64,000 nucleotides of DNA. Origin: Prorocentrum cordatum. Lineage: Eukaryota; Sar; Dinophyceae; Prorocentrales; Prorocentraceae. Both the position numbers and the translations under genes were made by a program. The stretch covers positions 1 through 64,000 of the forward strand of contig CAUYUJ010001422.1 of NCBI GenBank assembly GCA_963575745.1. The letters run 5' to 3'. The notes under the pieces are model-generated. The model did no database searches and was not told the origin of the DNA. It saw nothing but the letters and a program-made list of their open reading frames with translations. This document shows, piece by piece, positions 30,843 through 40,751 of this stretch. How positions within the stretch are numbered: the first letter of the stretch is position 1; every line of letters starts with the position of its first letter.

Positions 30843-32670
30843 CATGGCCGCCCAGGGACGGCGAGGTCCCGCTCAGGTCCGCGCAGTGCCTCACTCCGCT
30901 GGACCCACCAGCAGTCTTCGAAAGTGGCGAGCCCATCAGCAGCCCTCGAACGTGGCGACAGTTCCGCAGATCGCAGCCCCCCAGGGACGGCGAGGTCTCG
31001 ATCAGGTCCGCGCGGTGCCTCACTCCGCTGGACCCACCAGGAACCCCCGAAAGTGGCGACAGTTTCGCAGATCGCAGCCCCCCAGGGACGGCGAGGTCTA
31101 CCTCAGGTCAGCGCGGTGCCTCACTCCGCAGGACCCACCAGCAGCCCTCGAAAGTGGCGACAGTTTCGCAGATCGCAGCCCCCCCAGTGACGGCGAGGTC
31201 TATCTCAGATCTGCGCGGTGCCTCACTCCGCAGGACCCACCAACAGCCCTCGAAAGTGGCGACAGTTTCGCAGATCGCAGCCCCCAGGGACGGCGAGGTC
31301 TACCTCAGATCCGCGCGCGCCGCCTCACTCCGCAGGACCCACCAGCAGCCCTCGAAAGTGGCGACAGTTTCGCAGATCGCACCGGCGGAGTGTCAGCGAA
31401 AGTGGCGACCGCAGATCCCCCAGGGACGGCGAGGTCTACCTCAGATCCGCGCGGTGCCTCACTCTGGCGATCGCAGATGCCTCAGCCTCACTCCGCTGGA
31501 CCCACCAGCAGCCCTCGAAAGTGGCGACAGTTTCGCAGATCGCAGCCCCCCAGGGACGGCGAGGTCTACCTCAGATCCGCGCGGTGCCTCACTCCGCAGG
31601 ACCCACCAGCAGCCCTCGAAAGTGGCGACTCCGCAGATCGCAGCCCCCCACGGCGAAGTCTACCTCAGATCCGCGCGGTGCCTCACTCCGCAGGACCCAC
31701 CAGCACCCCTCGAAACTGGCGACAGTTTCGCAGATTGCAGCCCCCCAGGGACGGCGAAGTCTACCTCAGATCCGCGCAGTGCCTCACTCCGCTGGACCCA
31801 CCAGCAGCCCTCGAAAGTGGCGACAGTTCCGCAGATCGCAGCCCCCCAGGGACGGCGAGGTCTACCTCAGTCAGCGCGGTGCCTCACTCCGCAGGACCCA
31901 CCAGCAGCCCTTCGAAACTGGCGACAGTTTCGCAGATCGCAGCCCCCCAAGGACGGCGAGGTCTACCTCAGATCCGCGCGGCGCCTCACTCCGCAGGACC
32001 CACCAGCAGCCCTCGAAAGTGGCGACAGTTTCGCAGATCGCAGCCCCCCAGGGACGGCGAGGTCTACCTCAGATCCGCGCGGTGCCTCACTCCGCAGGAC
32101 CCACCAGCAGCCCTCGAAAGTAGCGGCAGTTTCGCAGATCGCAGCCCCCCAGGGACGGCGAGGTCTACCTCGGATCCGCGCGGCGCCTCACTCCGCAGGA
32201 CCAATCAGCAGCCCATCGACAATGGCGGCAGTTTCGCAGATCGCAGCCCCCCAGGGACGGCGAGGTCTACCTCAGATCCGCGCGGTGCCTCACTCCGAAG
32301 GGCCCACCAGCAGCCCTCGAAAATGGCGACAGTTTCGCAGATCGCAGCCCCCCAGGGACGGCGAGGTCTACCTCAGATCCGCGCGGTGCCTCACTCCGCA
32401 GGACCCACCAGGACTCGAAAGTGGCGGCAATTCCGCAGATCGCAACCCCCAGGGACGGCGAGGTCTACCTCACATCCGCGCGGTGCCTCACTCCGCAGGG
32501 CCCACCAGCAGCCCTCGAAAGTGGCGACAGTTCCGCAGATCGCAGCCCCCCAGGGACGGCGAGGTCTACCTCAGATCCGCGCGGTGCCTCACTCCGCAGG
32601 ACCCACCAGCAGCCCTTGAAAGTGGCGACAGTTTCGCAGATCACAGCCCCCCAGGGACGGCGAAGAGAGG
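30843..32670 (+). repeat. Satellite 1: about 101-bp unit, about 17-18 copies
   Basis: The unit runs CAGATCGCAGCCCCCCAGGG, ACGGCGAGGTCTACCTCAGA, TCCGCGCGGTGCCTCACTCC, GCAGGACCCACCAGCAGCCC, then TCGAAAGTGGCGACAGTTTCG. Most copies differ by a few bases or small deletions. The unit has no stop in any plus frame and its length is not a multiple of three, so frames of 300-657 codons run through it. These should not be called genes. Confidence 0.96.
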
Positions 32671-32764
32671 GCAGGAGGCGGGAGGCGGGAGGAGGACGCG
32701 ACCACACCCTTCTATTCAAAACGAATACCCAACCAAGGAGGGTTGGGAAATACCCCCAAATGGC

Positions 32765-32858
32765 CAAAATACTCAAACATAGTCCCCTGACGTTTTTTTT
32801 TGACTATGTTTAAATATTCCCCCTGTAAAGGGACAGGCCCGACGTAAAGATAGAGTAG
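32765..32858. repeat. MITE-T right half
   Basis: Contains the TAGTCCCCTGAC centre and ends TGTAAAGGGACAGGCCCGAC. With the left half at 30522 it brackets satellite 1, raising the possibility that the satellite expanded inside one element. Confidence 0.72.
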
Positions 32859-32864
32859 AGAAAG

Positions 32865-32865
32865 G

Positions 32866-32901
<36 letters not shown>

Positions 32902-32925
32902 ACGATCAAAAAAAAGAAAGAGAGA
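32865..32925. repeat. (GA)n
   Basis: About 60 bp of GAGAGA with AAAG interruptions. Confidence 0.9.
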
Positions 32926-32999
32926 GAACAAACAATTAGCCTGGCGAAGGACTCAACCATATGCAGTTGTGAGCACCGCAATTATGAATGTCTTGTTCG

Positions 33000-34235
33000 G
33001 TGCTCCCTATGTGGCCACGAAGCGCTGTACTGGGTGAGTGAAACGCAGGGAGCAAGGGCTGTGCTGGGTGGTGGCTGACGCATGCGGGCGGTGCCACTGG
33101 GACCTTCGGTGGAGCTCCCTATGGGGCCACGAAGCGCTGTACCGGGTGGGCGAAACGCAGGGGGCAAGGGCTGTGCTGGGTGGTGGCTGACGCATTCGGG
33201 CGGTGCCACTGAGACCTTCGGTGGAGCTCCCTATGGGGCCACGAAACGCTGTACTGGGTGGGTGAAACGCAAGGAGCAAGGGCTGTGCTGGGTGGTGGCG
33301 GACGCATGCGGGCGATGCCACTGGGACCTTCGGTGGAGCTCCCTATGGGGCCACGAAGCGCTGTGTTGGGTGGGCGAAACGCAGGGAGCAAGGGCTGTGC
33401 TGGGTGGTGGCTGACGCATGCGGACGGTGCCACTGTGACCTTCGGTGGAGCTTCGTATGGGGCACGAAGCGCTGTACTGGGTGGGCGAAACGCAAGGAGC
33501 AAGGGCTGTGTTGGGCGGTGGCCGGCGCATGCGGACGATGCCAGTGGGACCTTCGGTGGAGCTCCCTTTGGGGCCACGAAACGCTGTACTGGGTGGGTGA
33601 AACGCAGGGAGGAGGGGGAGGAGGGCCACGAAACGCTGTACTGGGTGCAGGGGACGCATGCGGACGGTAGACCTGGAACCTTCGGTGGAGCTCCCTATAG
33701 GGCCACGAAGCGCTGTACTGGGAGGGTGAAGCGCAGGGACGAGGGGAGGGCCACGAAACGCTGTACTGTGTTGGGGGGGGGGACGCACGCGGACAGTAGA
33801 CCTGGAACCTTCGGTGGAGCTCCCTATGGGGCCACGAAGCGCTGTCCTGGGTGTGTGGGGGACGCATGCGGGCACCCCCACTTGGACCTTCGGTGGAGCT
33901 CCCTATGGGGCCACGAAGCGCTGTCCTGGGTGCGTGGGGGACGCATGCGGCCCCTCCCCCACTGGGGCCTTCGGTGGAGCTCCCTATGGGGCCATGCCCT
34001 GAGCGTGGGGGACGCATGCCCCCCCCCCCCCCCCCCCTGGGGCCTTCGGTCTAGCTCTCTATGGGGCCACAAAACGCTGTGCTGGGCGTGGGAGCCGCAT
34101 GCGGCCCTCCCCACTGGGGCCTTCGGTGGTGCTCCCTATGGGGCCACGAAGCGCTGCCCTGAGCGTGGGGGACGCATGCGACCCCCCCCTCTGGGGCCTT
34201 CGGTGGAGCTCCCCATGGGGCCACGAAACGAATCA
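33000..34235 (+). repeat. Satellite 2: about 112-bp unit shortening to about 80 bp
   Basis: The unit contains GGAGCTCCCTATGGGGCCAC, GAAGCGCTGTACTGGGTGGG, CGAAACGCAGGGAGCAAGGG, CTGTGCTGGGTGGTGGCTGA, CGCATGCGGGCGGTGCCACT and GGGACCTTCGGT. Later copies (from about 33600) lose the CGAAACGC...GGTGGC middle. Long frames across it are artefacts. Confidence 0.95.
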
Positions 34236-34239
34236 GCCA

Positions 34240-34293
34240 TGGCGATGCCGATGATGACGATGATGACGATGATGATGACGATGATGATGATGC

Positions 34294-34338
<45 letters not shown>

Positions 34339-34339
34339 C

Positions 34340-34394
<55 letters not shown>

Positions 34395-34428
34395 ATGATT
34401 ATGATGATGATGATGGTGGTGGTGGTGG

Positions 34429-34464
<36 letters not shown>

Positions 34465-34466
34465 GG
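34240..34466. repeat. (GAT)n microsatellite
   Basis: Over 200 bp of GATGAT with GACGAT and GGTGGT variants, directly following satellite 2. Confidence 0.97.
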
Positions 34467-34796
34467 GGGTGAGCTGAGACATGCGGAGAGCAAAGGCAAG
34501 GATGGGGGAGGAGGGAGGAGGAGAAGGAGAGGAGGAGGAAGGAGGAAGGAGGTGGGACGCGGGGCGTTGTCTCTTCAAAACGAGGACCCAACACCACAGG
34601 ATGATTGGAAAAAACGAGAGAAGCAACACACAAAAATGAGAGCTGACAAGGAAGGCCGCACGCATCCCACCCCCTCCACAGGAGTGCGCGGCGGGGTCGG
34701 CGGCTCCTGTGCACGCTCGCGCTGCGCGTGTCCCAGCCCCCCCTCCCACGCCTGCCCCTCGGGCCGGGCGAAAGGGGGGGTTTGAAGATCAGCTCA

Positions 34797-34870
34797 GGTC
34801 AAACATGGGTCGAAGATGCACCCCAAACGATGAAAAGAAAGAGGGAAGACATTTCCGCCTCAGAATGCAT
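34797..34870 (+). repeat. Dispersed repeat, GCACCCCAAACGATGAAAA family, copy 1
   Basis: ATGCACCCCAAACGATGAAA followed by GAAAGAGGGAAGACATTTCC is repeated almost exactly at 48175-48243. Flanks to 35100 show no gene. Confidence 0.82.
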
Positions 34871-35094
34871 TCGGGTCGGGCGAAAGGGGGGGACAGCAAA
34901 GGGGGGGGTGAGAATCAGCTCACGTAGCTGATTTTCCCGGCGCCCTCCGGCGCCAGGAGGCGGCCATGTATCAAGGAATGTGCCCAGCGGCGGGGCGGAA
35001 ACCAGCTGCATGCAGCAGATTTCGTACCCCCCTCTCCCTGGCCCCCCCTTTCGTCTGGCCCGAGCCTCGGCTGCGCCCGAGCGCGAGCCTCTGC

Positions 35095-35450
35095 CCCCAC
35101 GCGAACGGACCACGAGAAAGACCACCCGGGCATCGAAAGCCGTGACTTCGTCACAACGTCGCCCCTCAGAGGTCTCGACCCATGCCCGGGGCCAGCTTCT
35201 CCTTCCGAGTCGTTTTTGGGACGGTCCCGAGACCAGCGAGGGCCCCCAGAGGCCGAAGACAACGAAGCGCCTCCCGTCCCCACACTCCGGACGTCGTGAT
35301 TTTTTCGCAGCGTCGACCCCCAAAGGTCTGGACCCCTTCCCCGGGACCTGTTTAGTCGTGTCTTGACGGCCCCGAGGCCCAACAAGGGCCCCCAGATCCT
35401 CGAGGCCGAAAATATAGCGAAACACCTCCCGTCGTGACTTTTCCCACGAC
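35095..35450. repeat. CAGACCCCC/GTCCCGAGG family, two copies
   Basis: A first series with GAGTCGTTTTTGGGACGGTC and AGAGGCCGAAGACAACGAAG is followed by GTCGACCCCCAAAGGTCTGG and GAGGCCGAAAATATAGCG. Confidence 0.75.
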
Positions 35451-35459
35451 GCGAGGGGG

Positions 35460-35614
35460 CCTGGGTTTACCAGCCTGGAACATATCCCTATCCCTAAGCT
35501 GGGCATCGCCTCGTCGCGATGTCAATCTGAGGGACTCCCCTAGTCTTTCAGGGCGCATCCCCAAGATTGTCATCGCCGTTTGGCGTGTCAATCTTAGGGA
35601 TAGGGATAAGTTCG
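35460..35614. repeat. ATCCCTATCCCTAAG family, copy 1
   Basis: Left CATATCCCTATCCCTAAGCT and right CTTAGGGATAGGGATAAG are complementary ends; inside are GATTGTCATCGCC and GGCATCGCCTCGTCGCGAT. The block is the reverse complement of 57180-57330. Confidence 0.83.
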
Positions 35615-35844
35615 AGTCAGGTGATGGGTCTGCTCCCTTGGAGGTCGCTTGGGGGGGCAACGTTGTTTCCAGGGCCAGGTCCCAATACGCTCAGCCAGCG
35701 CGCTTGATCCGTCGGTAACAATTCTTACGACACCCACTCGAGACAAGTTCGGACCTGAGGTCTACTCTCACCAACGCTTGGGCTGCTTAGGTTTGCCCTT
35801 ACCCTACGAGCATTGCCTCCTCCTCCGTCGCCCCAGAAACCCAG

Positions 35845-36025
35845 ACCCCCGACGTCATGATTTTTTCATGACGCGACCCCCAGAGGTCCCGACCCCTTCC
35901 CCGGGACGGGTTTTTCATCCCGAGTCGTTTTTTGAGGGCCCCGGGGCCCGGGAAGGGCCCCCGGAGGCCGAAAATAGCGAAACACCTCCGCCGTGATTTC
36001 TTCGCGACGCGAGGAGGTCTGGGTT
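35845..36025. repeat. CAGACCCCC/GTCCCGAGG family, good copy
   Basis: Begins CCCAGACCCCCGACGTCATG, continues GTCCCGACCCCTTCCCCGGG, GAGTCGTTTTTTGAGGGCCC, GGCCGAAAATAGCGAAACAC, and ends TTCGCGACGCGAGGAGGTCTGGG. The outer CCCAGACC/GGTCTGGG ends are inverted repeats. Confidence 0.83.
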
Positions 36026-36185
36026 CGCTGACCCTCCGCGTGGCCGCGCCGCTGCCGACCCGCCGCGCGCGCCCGGGGCGGCCTCCCCGCGGCCACGCGG
36101 CGCGCCACCAACGCCGGCAGCCCCGCGGCGGTGCGCGCGGCCTCCGCGCGCGGCCTCGGCGGGGCAGCGGGCGGGCGAGACGGAA

Positions 36186-36520
36186 GGGCCCCCAGGACAC
36201 ACAGATAAATACACACAAGGGGCCCCACGAAGGGGCCCTCCTCCTCCTCCCCTCCTCCTCCTCCTCCTGCCTCCTCCTCCCCACTCTCCTCCTCCTCCTC
36301 CTCCTCCTCCTCCTCCTCCTCCTCCTCCTCCTCCTCCTCGGCGGGGCAGCGGGCGGGCGAGACTGAAGGGGCCCCAGGACACACAGATAAATACACACAA
36401 GTGAAAGCATTCCCCATAGTTCCCCACGTGTTCGGGGCTCCTGTCTCCCCCCCCCCACTTCCCCTATTTTCCCATCTTTTCTGGGGGATCGACGATGAAT
36501 TGTGTCCTGAGAGACAGCGA
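36186..36520. repeat. Two ILE copies around a (CCT)n tract
   Basis: GGACACACAGATAAATACAC occurs at 36195 (truncated) and at 36379 (continuing through the ATTCCCCATAGTTCCCC and GATCGACGATGAATTGTGTC blocks). A CCT run at 36238-36338 and a GGCGGGGCAGCGGGCGGGCG repeat lie between, as if the 5' part was duplicated. Confidence 0.78.
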
Positions 36521-36551
36521 GAGAGACAGCGAGAGAGAGAGAGAGAGAGAG

Positions 36552-36935
36552 ACCCAGACCCCCGACGTCATGATTTTTTCATGACGCGACCCCCAGAGGT
36601 CCCGACCCCTTCCCCAGGACCGGTTTGTCATCCTGAGTCGTTTTTTCACGCTCCCGAAGCCCGGTGAGGGCCCCCAGAGGCCGAAAAGAGCGAAAAACCT
36701 CCCGTCATGATTTTTTCATTACTCGAGGGGGTCTGGGGAGAGAGGTGCCCGGAGCCCCTCGCGCCGTGAAGACGTATCGCGACGGGAGGGTTCCCCTACG
36801 TAAGTGTGCGGCCTCATGGGGGCCCTCGCGGGCCCTCGGGGAACGCCTCGGGGCGCAGGGCCGGTCCCGGGGAAGGGGTCCAGACCTCTGGGGGTCGACG
36901 CTGTGAAGAAACCACGACGTCGGGGGTCTGGAGAG
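36552..36935. repeat. CAGACCCCC/GTCCCGAGG family, two copies head to head
   Basis: Plus-oriented copy 36552-36735; the following copy to 36935 runs in the opposite orientation and ends CGACGTCGGGGGTCTGG. Confidence 0.8.
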
Positions 36936-37250
36936 AGAGAGAGAGAGAGGGAGGGAGGGAGCGAGAGAGAGAGGGAGCGAGCGAGAGGAGAAGCGAGCGG
37001 GCGAGAGAGAGAGAGAGAGCGAGGGAGCAGCAGAGGAGAAGCGAGCGAGCGAGAGAGAGAGAGGGAGGGAGGAGCGGAGCGAAGACGACGGAGGAGCAGA
37101 GCGCTGCACATAAGCATGCACTTCTGGAGCTCCCTCGGCGGGATAGCGGGTGGGCAAGACAGAGAAAGAGAGAAAGAGAGAGAGCAGCAGCAGAGGAGAA
37201 GAGAGCGAGAGAGAGAGAAGAGCGAAGCGAAGATGATGGAGGAGCAGAGC
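36936..37250. repeat. (GA)n/GAGCGA purine tract
   Basis: Mostly GAGAGAGC and GCGAGC repeats with GGAGGAGCAGAGCG blocks. Arg/Glu frames are artefacts. Confidence 0.88.
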
Positions 37251-37309
37251 GCTGCATATAAACATGATGGAGGAGCAGAGCGAAGGTGATGGATGAGCAG
37301 AGCGAAGCG

Positions 37310-37430
37310 AAGGTGGTGGCTCCTCGGACCGGCGCCGGGGATCCTGGCGGCGCCGCCCCTGGCACGTCCCGCGCGCCAGGGACGGGACTCCAGCACCGAT
37401 CCGAGAAATCTGCGCGCAGCTCCAAGAGGT
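37310..37430. repeat. GGTCCGCGCGG family copy
   Basis: Contains GGCGGCGCCGCCCCTGGC and GATCCGAGAAATCTGCGCGC, matching the end of the 41784-41936 copy. Confidence 0.7.
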
Positions 37431-37614
37431 CGTGTCGATGTCGTTGTTTGTCTCCCGAAGACAGAGAGGAGGGAGGATGAAAAGCGGGCGCAGAAACGCG
37501 GGTGCAGAAGAGCACGGAGAGGAGCACGTGGCACCACGTTGCTACAACGAAGCCAAGGTCGGGGCAACATCGGATCGGGATAAATCTGGGGTCTCGGGGG
37601 ATGAGATCCCCCTC

Positions 37615-38235
37615 CACCCCCTCCTGCTCCTCCTCCTCCTGCTCCTCCTCCTCCTCCTCCTCCCCTCCTATTCCTCCTCCTCCTCCTCCTCCTCCTCCTC
37701 TTCCTCCTCCTCCTCCTCCTCCGCCTCCTCCTCCGCCTCCTCCTCCTCCTCCCCCTCCTCCTCCCCCTCCTCCGCCTCCCTCCCTCCCCCCTCCTCTCCT
37801 CCTCCTCCTCCTCCTCCTCCTCCTCCTCCCTCCTTCTCCTCCACCACACCCCCTCCTCCTCCTCCTCCTCCTCCTCCTCCTCCTTCTCTTCCTCCTTTTT
37901 CCTCTCCGCCTCCTCCTCCTCCTCCTCATCATCCTTCTCATCCTCTCCTCCTCCTCCTCCACCTCCTCCTCCTTTCCTTCTCCTTCCATTCTTTCATTTT
38001 TCCCATTCCTCCATTCCTCCATTCTCCATTCCTCATTCCTCCTCCTCCTCCTCCTCCTCCTCCTCCTCCTCCTCCACCCACCACCCTCCTCCTCCTCCTC
38101 CTCCTCTTCCTCCTCCTCCTCCTCCTCCACCCCCTCCTCCTCCTCCTTCTCTTCCTCCTTTTCCTCCTCCTCCTCCTCCTCATCCTTCTAATTCTCCTCC
38201 TCCTCCTCCTCCTCCACCTCCTCCTCCTCCCCAAT
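37615..38235. repeat. (CCT)n pyrimidine tract, about 620 bp
   Basis: Near-pure C/T on the plus strand with a CATTC-rich patch at 37985-38038. Confidence 0.96.
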
Positions 38236-39535
38236 GCATGCTTCGTGGACCATTGATGCATGCTCCCCTGTCGAACGGCCCCGTGCCCACTAAATCGGTA
38301 CTTCTTCAAATCCCCCTGTAGACTTGGTAGACGCAGCAGAGATGGGGGGACAATAGACTAAAGGTCGTGCGACGAACAACTCACACATTGAGTCCCCCCC
38401 CCCCGTCACGCCCATCTCCTCCCTTTGCCCTCTTCTTCTTGCTCCACCGTCCTCCTCCTCCCCGTCCTCCTCCTCCTCTTTATTCTTCTCCTTCTGAATG
38501 AAAGGGAGAAAAATCTTTGAGCCCCCTTGAAACAAGTTCAACAAATTCTGATCCAGAGGCACAGCTTATGAGGTGGCTGCCCACGTGGCCCAACAAAAAA
38601 CCTAGCCCTGCAGTCAGGGAGAAGGGGAGCGTTGAGAAGAATGAGGAGGAGCTCAACGGTGCGGGGGAGGAGGAAGAGGACGACGACAACTCCTTTCACT
38701 TCTCCTCCCCTGCCTCCTCCCTGAGATCCTGGAACTGCAATGTCTTCGCTAGGGGCGTTGTCGCTCCATCTCGGGCCCCGGGGCCCTCACAAATCGATCC
38801 GGCTCGAACAATGACGCAGAACGATGGGGTGCAGGGCTCCGGTCGTGATTTTTTGCGATGGTGCAATCTAAGGGTCATCCTCGACTCCTCCCCCAATTGG
38901 AAGCGGAACCTCGAGGCACGGTAAGCGTCGCGGAGCCAGCGTCGGAGGGGGCACTGTGGAACAGCTTGGGGAGGTCGATCGGCTGGGAATGGTCGGGATG
39001 CGGAGGGGTACAGTCGGGGCGTTGACCTCGGGAACCCTAAATAAGGAACGAGGCCCCTGTTTTCCACATGTTAAGCTTCGATTTCCGGTCGAAGACATCA
39101 GGAAAGCCTGAGGCAAGCTGTGAAACACTTAAGGAACGCGGAGCCCCTCCCCAACGAAAAGGGTTCCTTCTTCAGGGCCCCACCTGTAGGAACGGGGAAA
39201 GTGGTCCACCGTGGAGGATAACATCGGTCCAGGTCAGTCGCTTTCGAGCATCGCGCAGCGTAGGCGCTTTCCTGCACACTTGCAAGTGCCTGAAACTTTA
39301 AACTCTAACCCAAGAGCTAGCCAGCTACATTCCATACCATTTTATAAGCTCGACAGTGACAGGTCCAGACTTGATGCCCCTGAGGACCAGAGGACTTGAT
39401 CAAGGGCCCGGCTTCGACACCAAACGGACTTCCAGGGCTTTGTATAAGCACATGTCGAACGAAGTTCTGTGCCTCAGCAAGGCAATCTAGTATACAACGT
39501 CTCCCTCTCTCTATCTCTTCTTGTTTTGTTTGTTC
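38236..39535. other. No gene recognised
   Basis: About 1.3 kb with lower GC than its surroundings. Short frames of 60-135 codons exist on both strands, none with a recognisable domain or splice context. A fragment GGGCCCTCACAAATCGATCC and ACGGTGC-type blocks resemble repeats near 21410-21450. Confidence 0.5.
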
Positions 39536-39705
39536 TCGCTCTCTCTCTATATATATACACCTATTGTCTTGTTCTCTAGCTGTCTCTCTCTCTCTCTTGT
39601 TATCTCTCTTTCTTTCTTTCTCTCTCTCTCTCTCTCTCTCTCCTTTATATGTATATATATATATATATGTATATCTCACTCCCTCCCTCTCACATCCTAT
39701 CTCTC
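39536..39705. repeat. (CT)n and (TA)n microsatellites
   Basis: CTCTCT runs interrupted by TATATATA at 39548-39558 and 39650-39670. Confidence 0.93.
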
Positions 39706-40150
39706 ATCTTCTGACGATGTCGGATCGGCCTCGCGTTTGCCCAGGGGGTGTCGTTCCATAGCCACGAAGTGAGGCTCGCCGAATCCGCATCAGGACGGAG
39801 CCAGGGGTGCCAGGTTCGAGCGGCAGGGGGCTACAATGCCCTGTGGGGCGGAGCCCGAGGCGAGGACGACGAGGAGGAGGAGGAGAAGGAGGAGGACGAG
39901 GACGAGGAGGAGGATAGGGAGGACGAGGAGGAGGACGACGAGGACGAGGAGGAGGGAGGAGGAGGCCACCAGTCTGCAGGGCTGTCCGCGCCCGCTGAAG
40001 CGTCAGCTGATAGAGGCCGCCCAGATGGGGCCCGAGCAAGCGGGGTCGGAGGATCGCGCCGCAGACGTGGCAGTGATCTTCCCCGCTGGGCTCCTCGAAA
40101 GGGCCGCCGCCGACGGCCGCGGCCAAGGCCGCGAGCAGGCGGCGCGCCAC
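39704..40150 (-). CDS. Unrecognised frame, possible downstream exon
   Basis: A 148-codon minus frame begins MARRLLAALAAAVGGGPFEE and includes EDHCHVCGAILRPRLLGPHL, then becomes a Pro/Arg-rich read of a GAC/GAG tract (39870-39965). It could hold a further exon of the aldo/keto reductase gene or belong to a neighbour. Only the part above about 39970 looks non-repetitive. No domain recognised. Confidence 0.25.
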   Translation of the reverse strand: MARRLLAALAAAVGGGPFEEPSGEDHCHVCGAILRPRLLGPHLGGLYQLTLQRARTALQTGGLLLPPPRPRRPPPRPPYPPPRPRPPPSPPPPRRPRLGLRPTGHCSPLPLEPGTPGSVLMRIRRASLRGYGTTPPGQTRGRSDIVRR

Positions 40151-40274
40151 TCCGGGGAGCCGAGGGCCTGGGGCCGGGCTACGCGAGGATGACCAGCTGC
40201 GCGGGGCGTCTCGGCGCGCGCAGCGCGTTTTTTTTTTTTCTTTTTGTTTGTTGTTTTTTGTTTTTGTGTTCGTC

Positions 40275-40651
40275 CTCCGCAGACAGCTCGAAAGACGCGT
40301 TCGCGAGGTCGTCCACCGCGTGCTGGCGGCTGCACGTGGTTGTGACCGGCAGGACGCCCTCGGATGCCAGCCAGCGTAGCGCCAGCTTCGCCGTGGAGAC
40401 GCTGCAGCGCTTCGCGATGCTCTGCAAGCGCGGGTCGCTCAGGGATGCCCCTGGATTGCGGCCCGTGGTGGGGCCCGACAGGGAGCCCCAGGCTGAGAGG
40501 GTCACGCCCAGCGCCTGGGATGCGGCCAGGAGGGTGTCGTTACAGGTAGCCGAGGTGGAACTCCACCCGGTTGACCGCAGGGCGGGCGCCGACCTGGTGC
40601 GGTTGACCGCAGGGCGGGCGCCGACCTGGTGCAGCTCCGCCAAGTGCTCCG
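40275..40651 (-). CDS. Aldo/keto reductase family oxidoreductase, C-terminal part
   Basis: These are NAD(P)H-dependent reductases of aldehydes and ketones with a TIM-barrel fold. Visible blocks: AEHLAELHQVGARPAVNRV, the conserved P-A-V-N-Q-x-E site, then DTLLAASQALGVTLSAWGSL, LSDPRLQSIAKRCSVSTAKL followed by ALRW, and an RQHAVDDLANASFELSAED ending, all in family order. The catalytic Asp/Tyr/Lys region must lie upstream in the assembly gap. A 32-bp block (VGARPAVNR) is tandemly duplicated at about 40568-40631, and a one-base excess at TACCTGTAAC nearby gives a stop in the homologous frame; together they add 33 bp and restore an open but altered frame. The exon is modelled to end GCGGAG before a GA donor at 40274. 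Reading further gives poly-Lys from an A-rich run. Confidence 0.8.
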
Positions 40652-40751
40652 NNNNNNNNNNNNNNNNNNNNNNNNNNNNNNNNNNNNNNNNNNNNNNNNN
40701 NNNNNNNNNNNNNNNNNNNNNNNNNNNNNNNNNNNNNNNNNNNNNNNNNNN
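40652..40751. other. Assembly gap (100 N)
   Basis: Exactly 100 N, the usual placeholder for a gap of unknown length. It separates the KsgA exon (right) from the aldo/keto reductase exon (left). The end of the first gene and the start of the second are missing. Confidence 0.99.

Noticed and set aside
30796-32782. 607- and 657-codon plus-strand frames resembling a repeat protein
   Set aside because: They are read-through of the 101-bp satellite, which is open in every forward frame. The same DNA codes three unrelated repeat patterns.
33082-34472. Long plus and minus frames of 200-400 codons
   Set aside because: Satellite 2 and the GAT microsatellite keep several frames open; no conserved domain.
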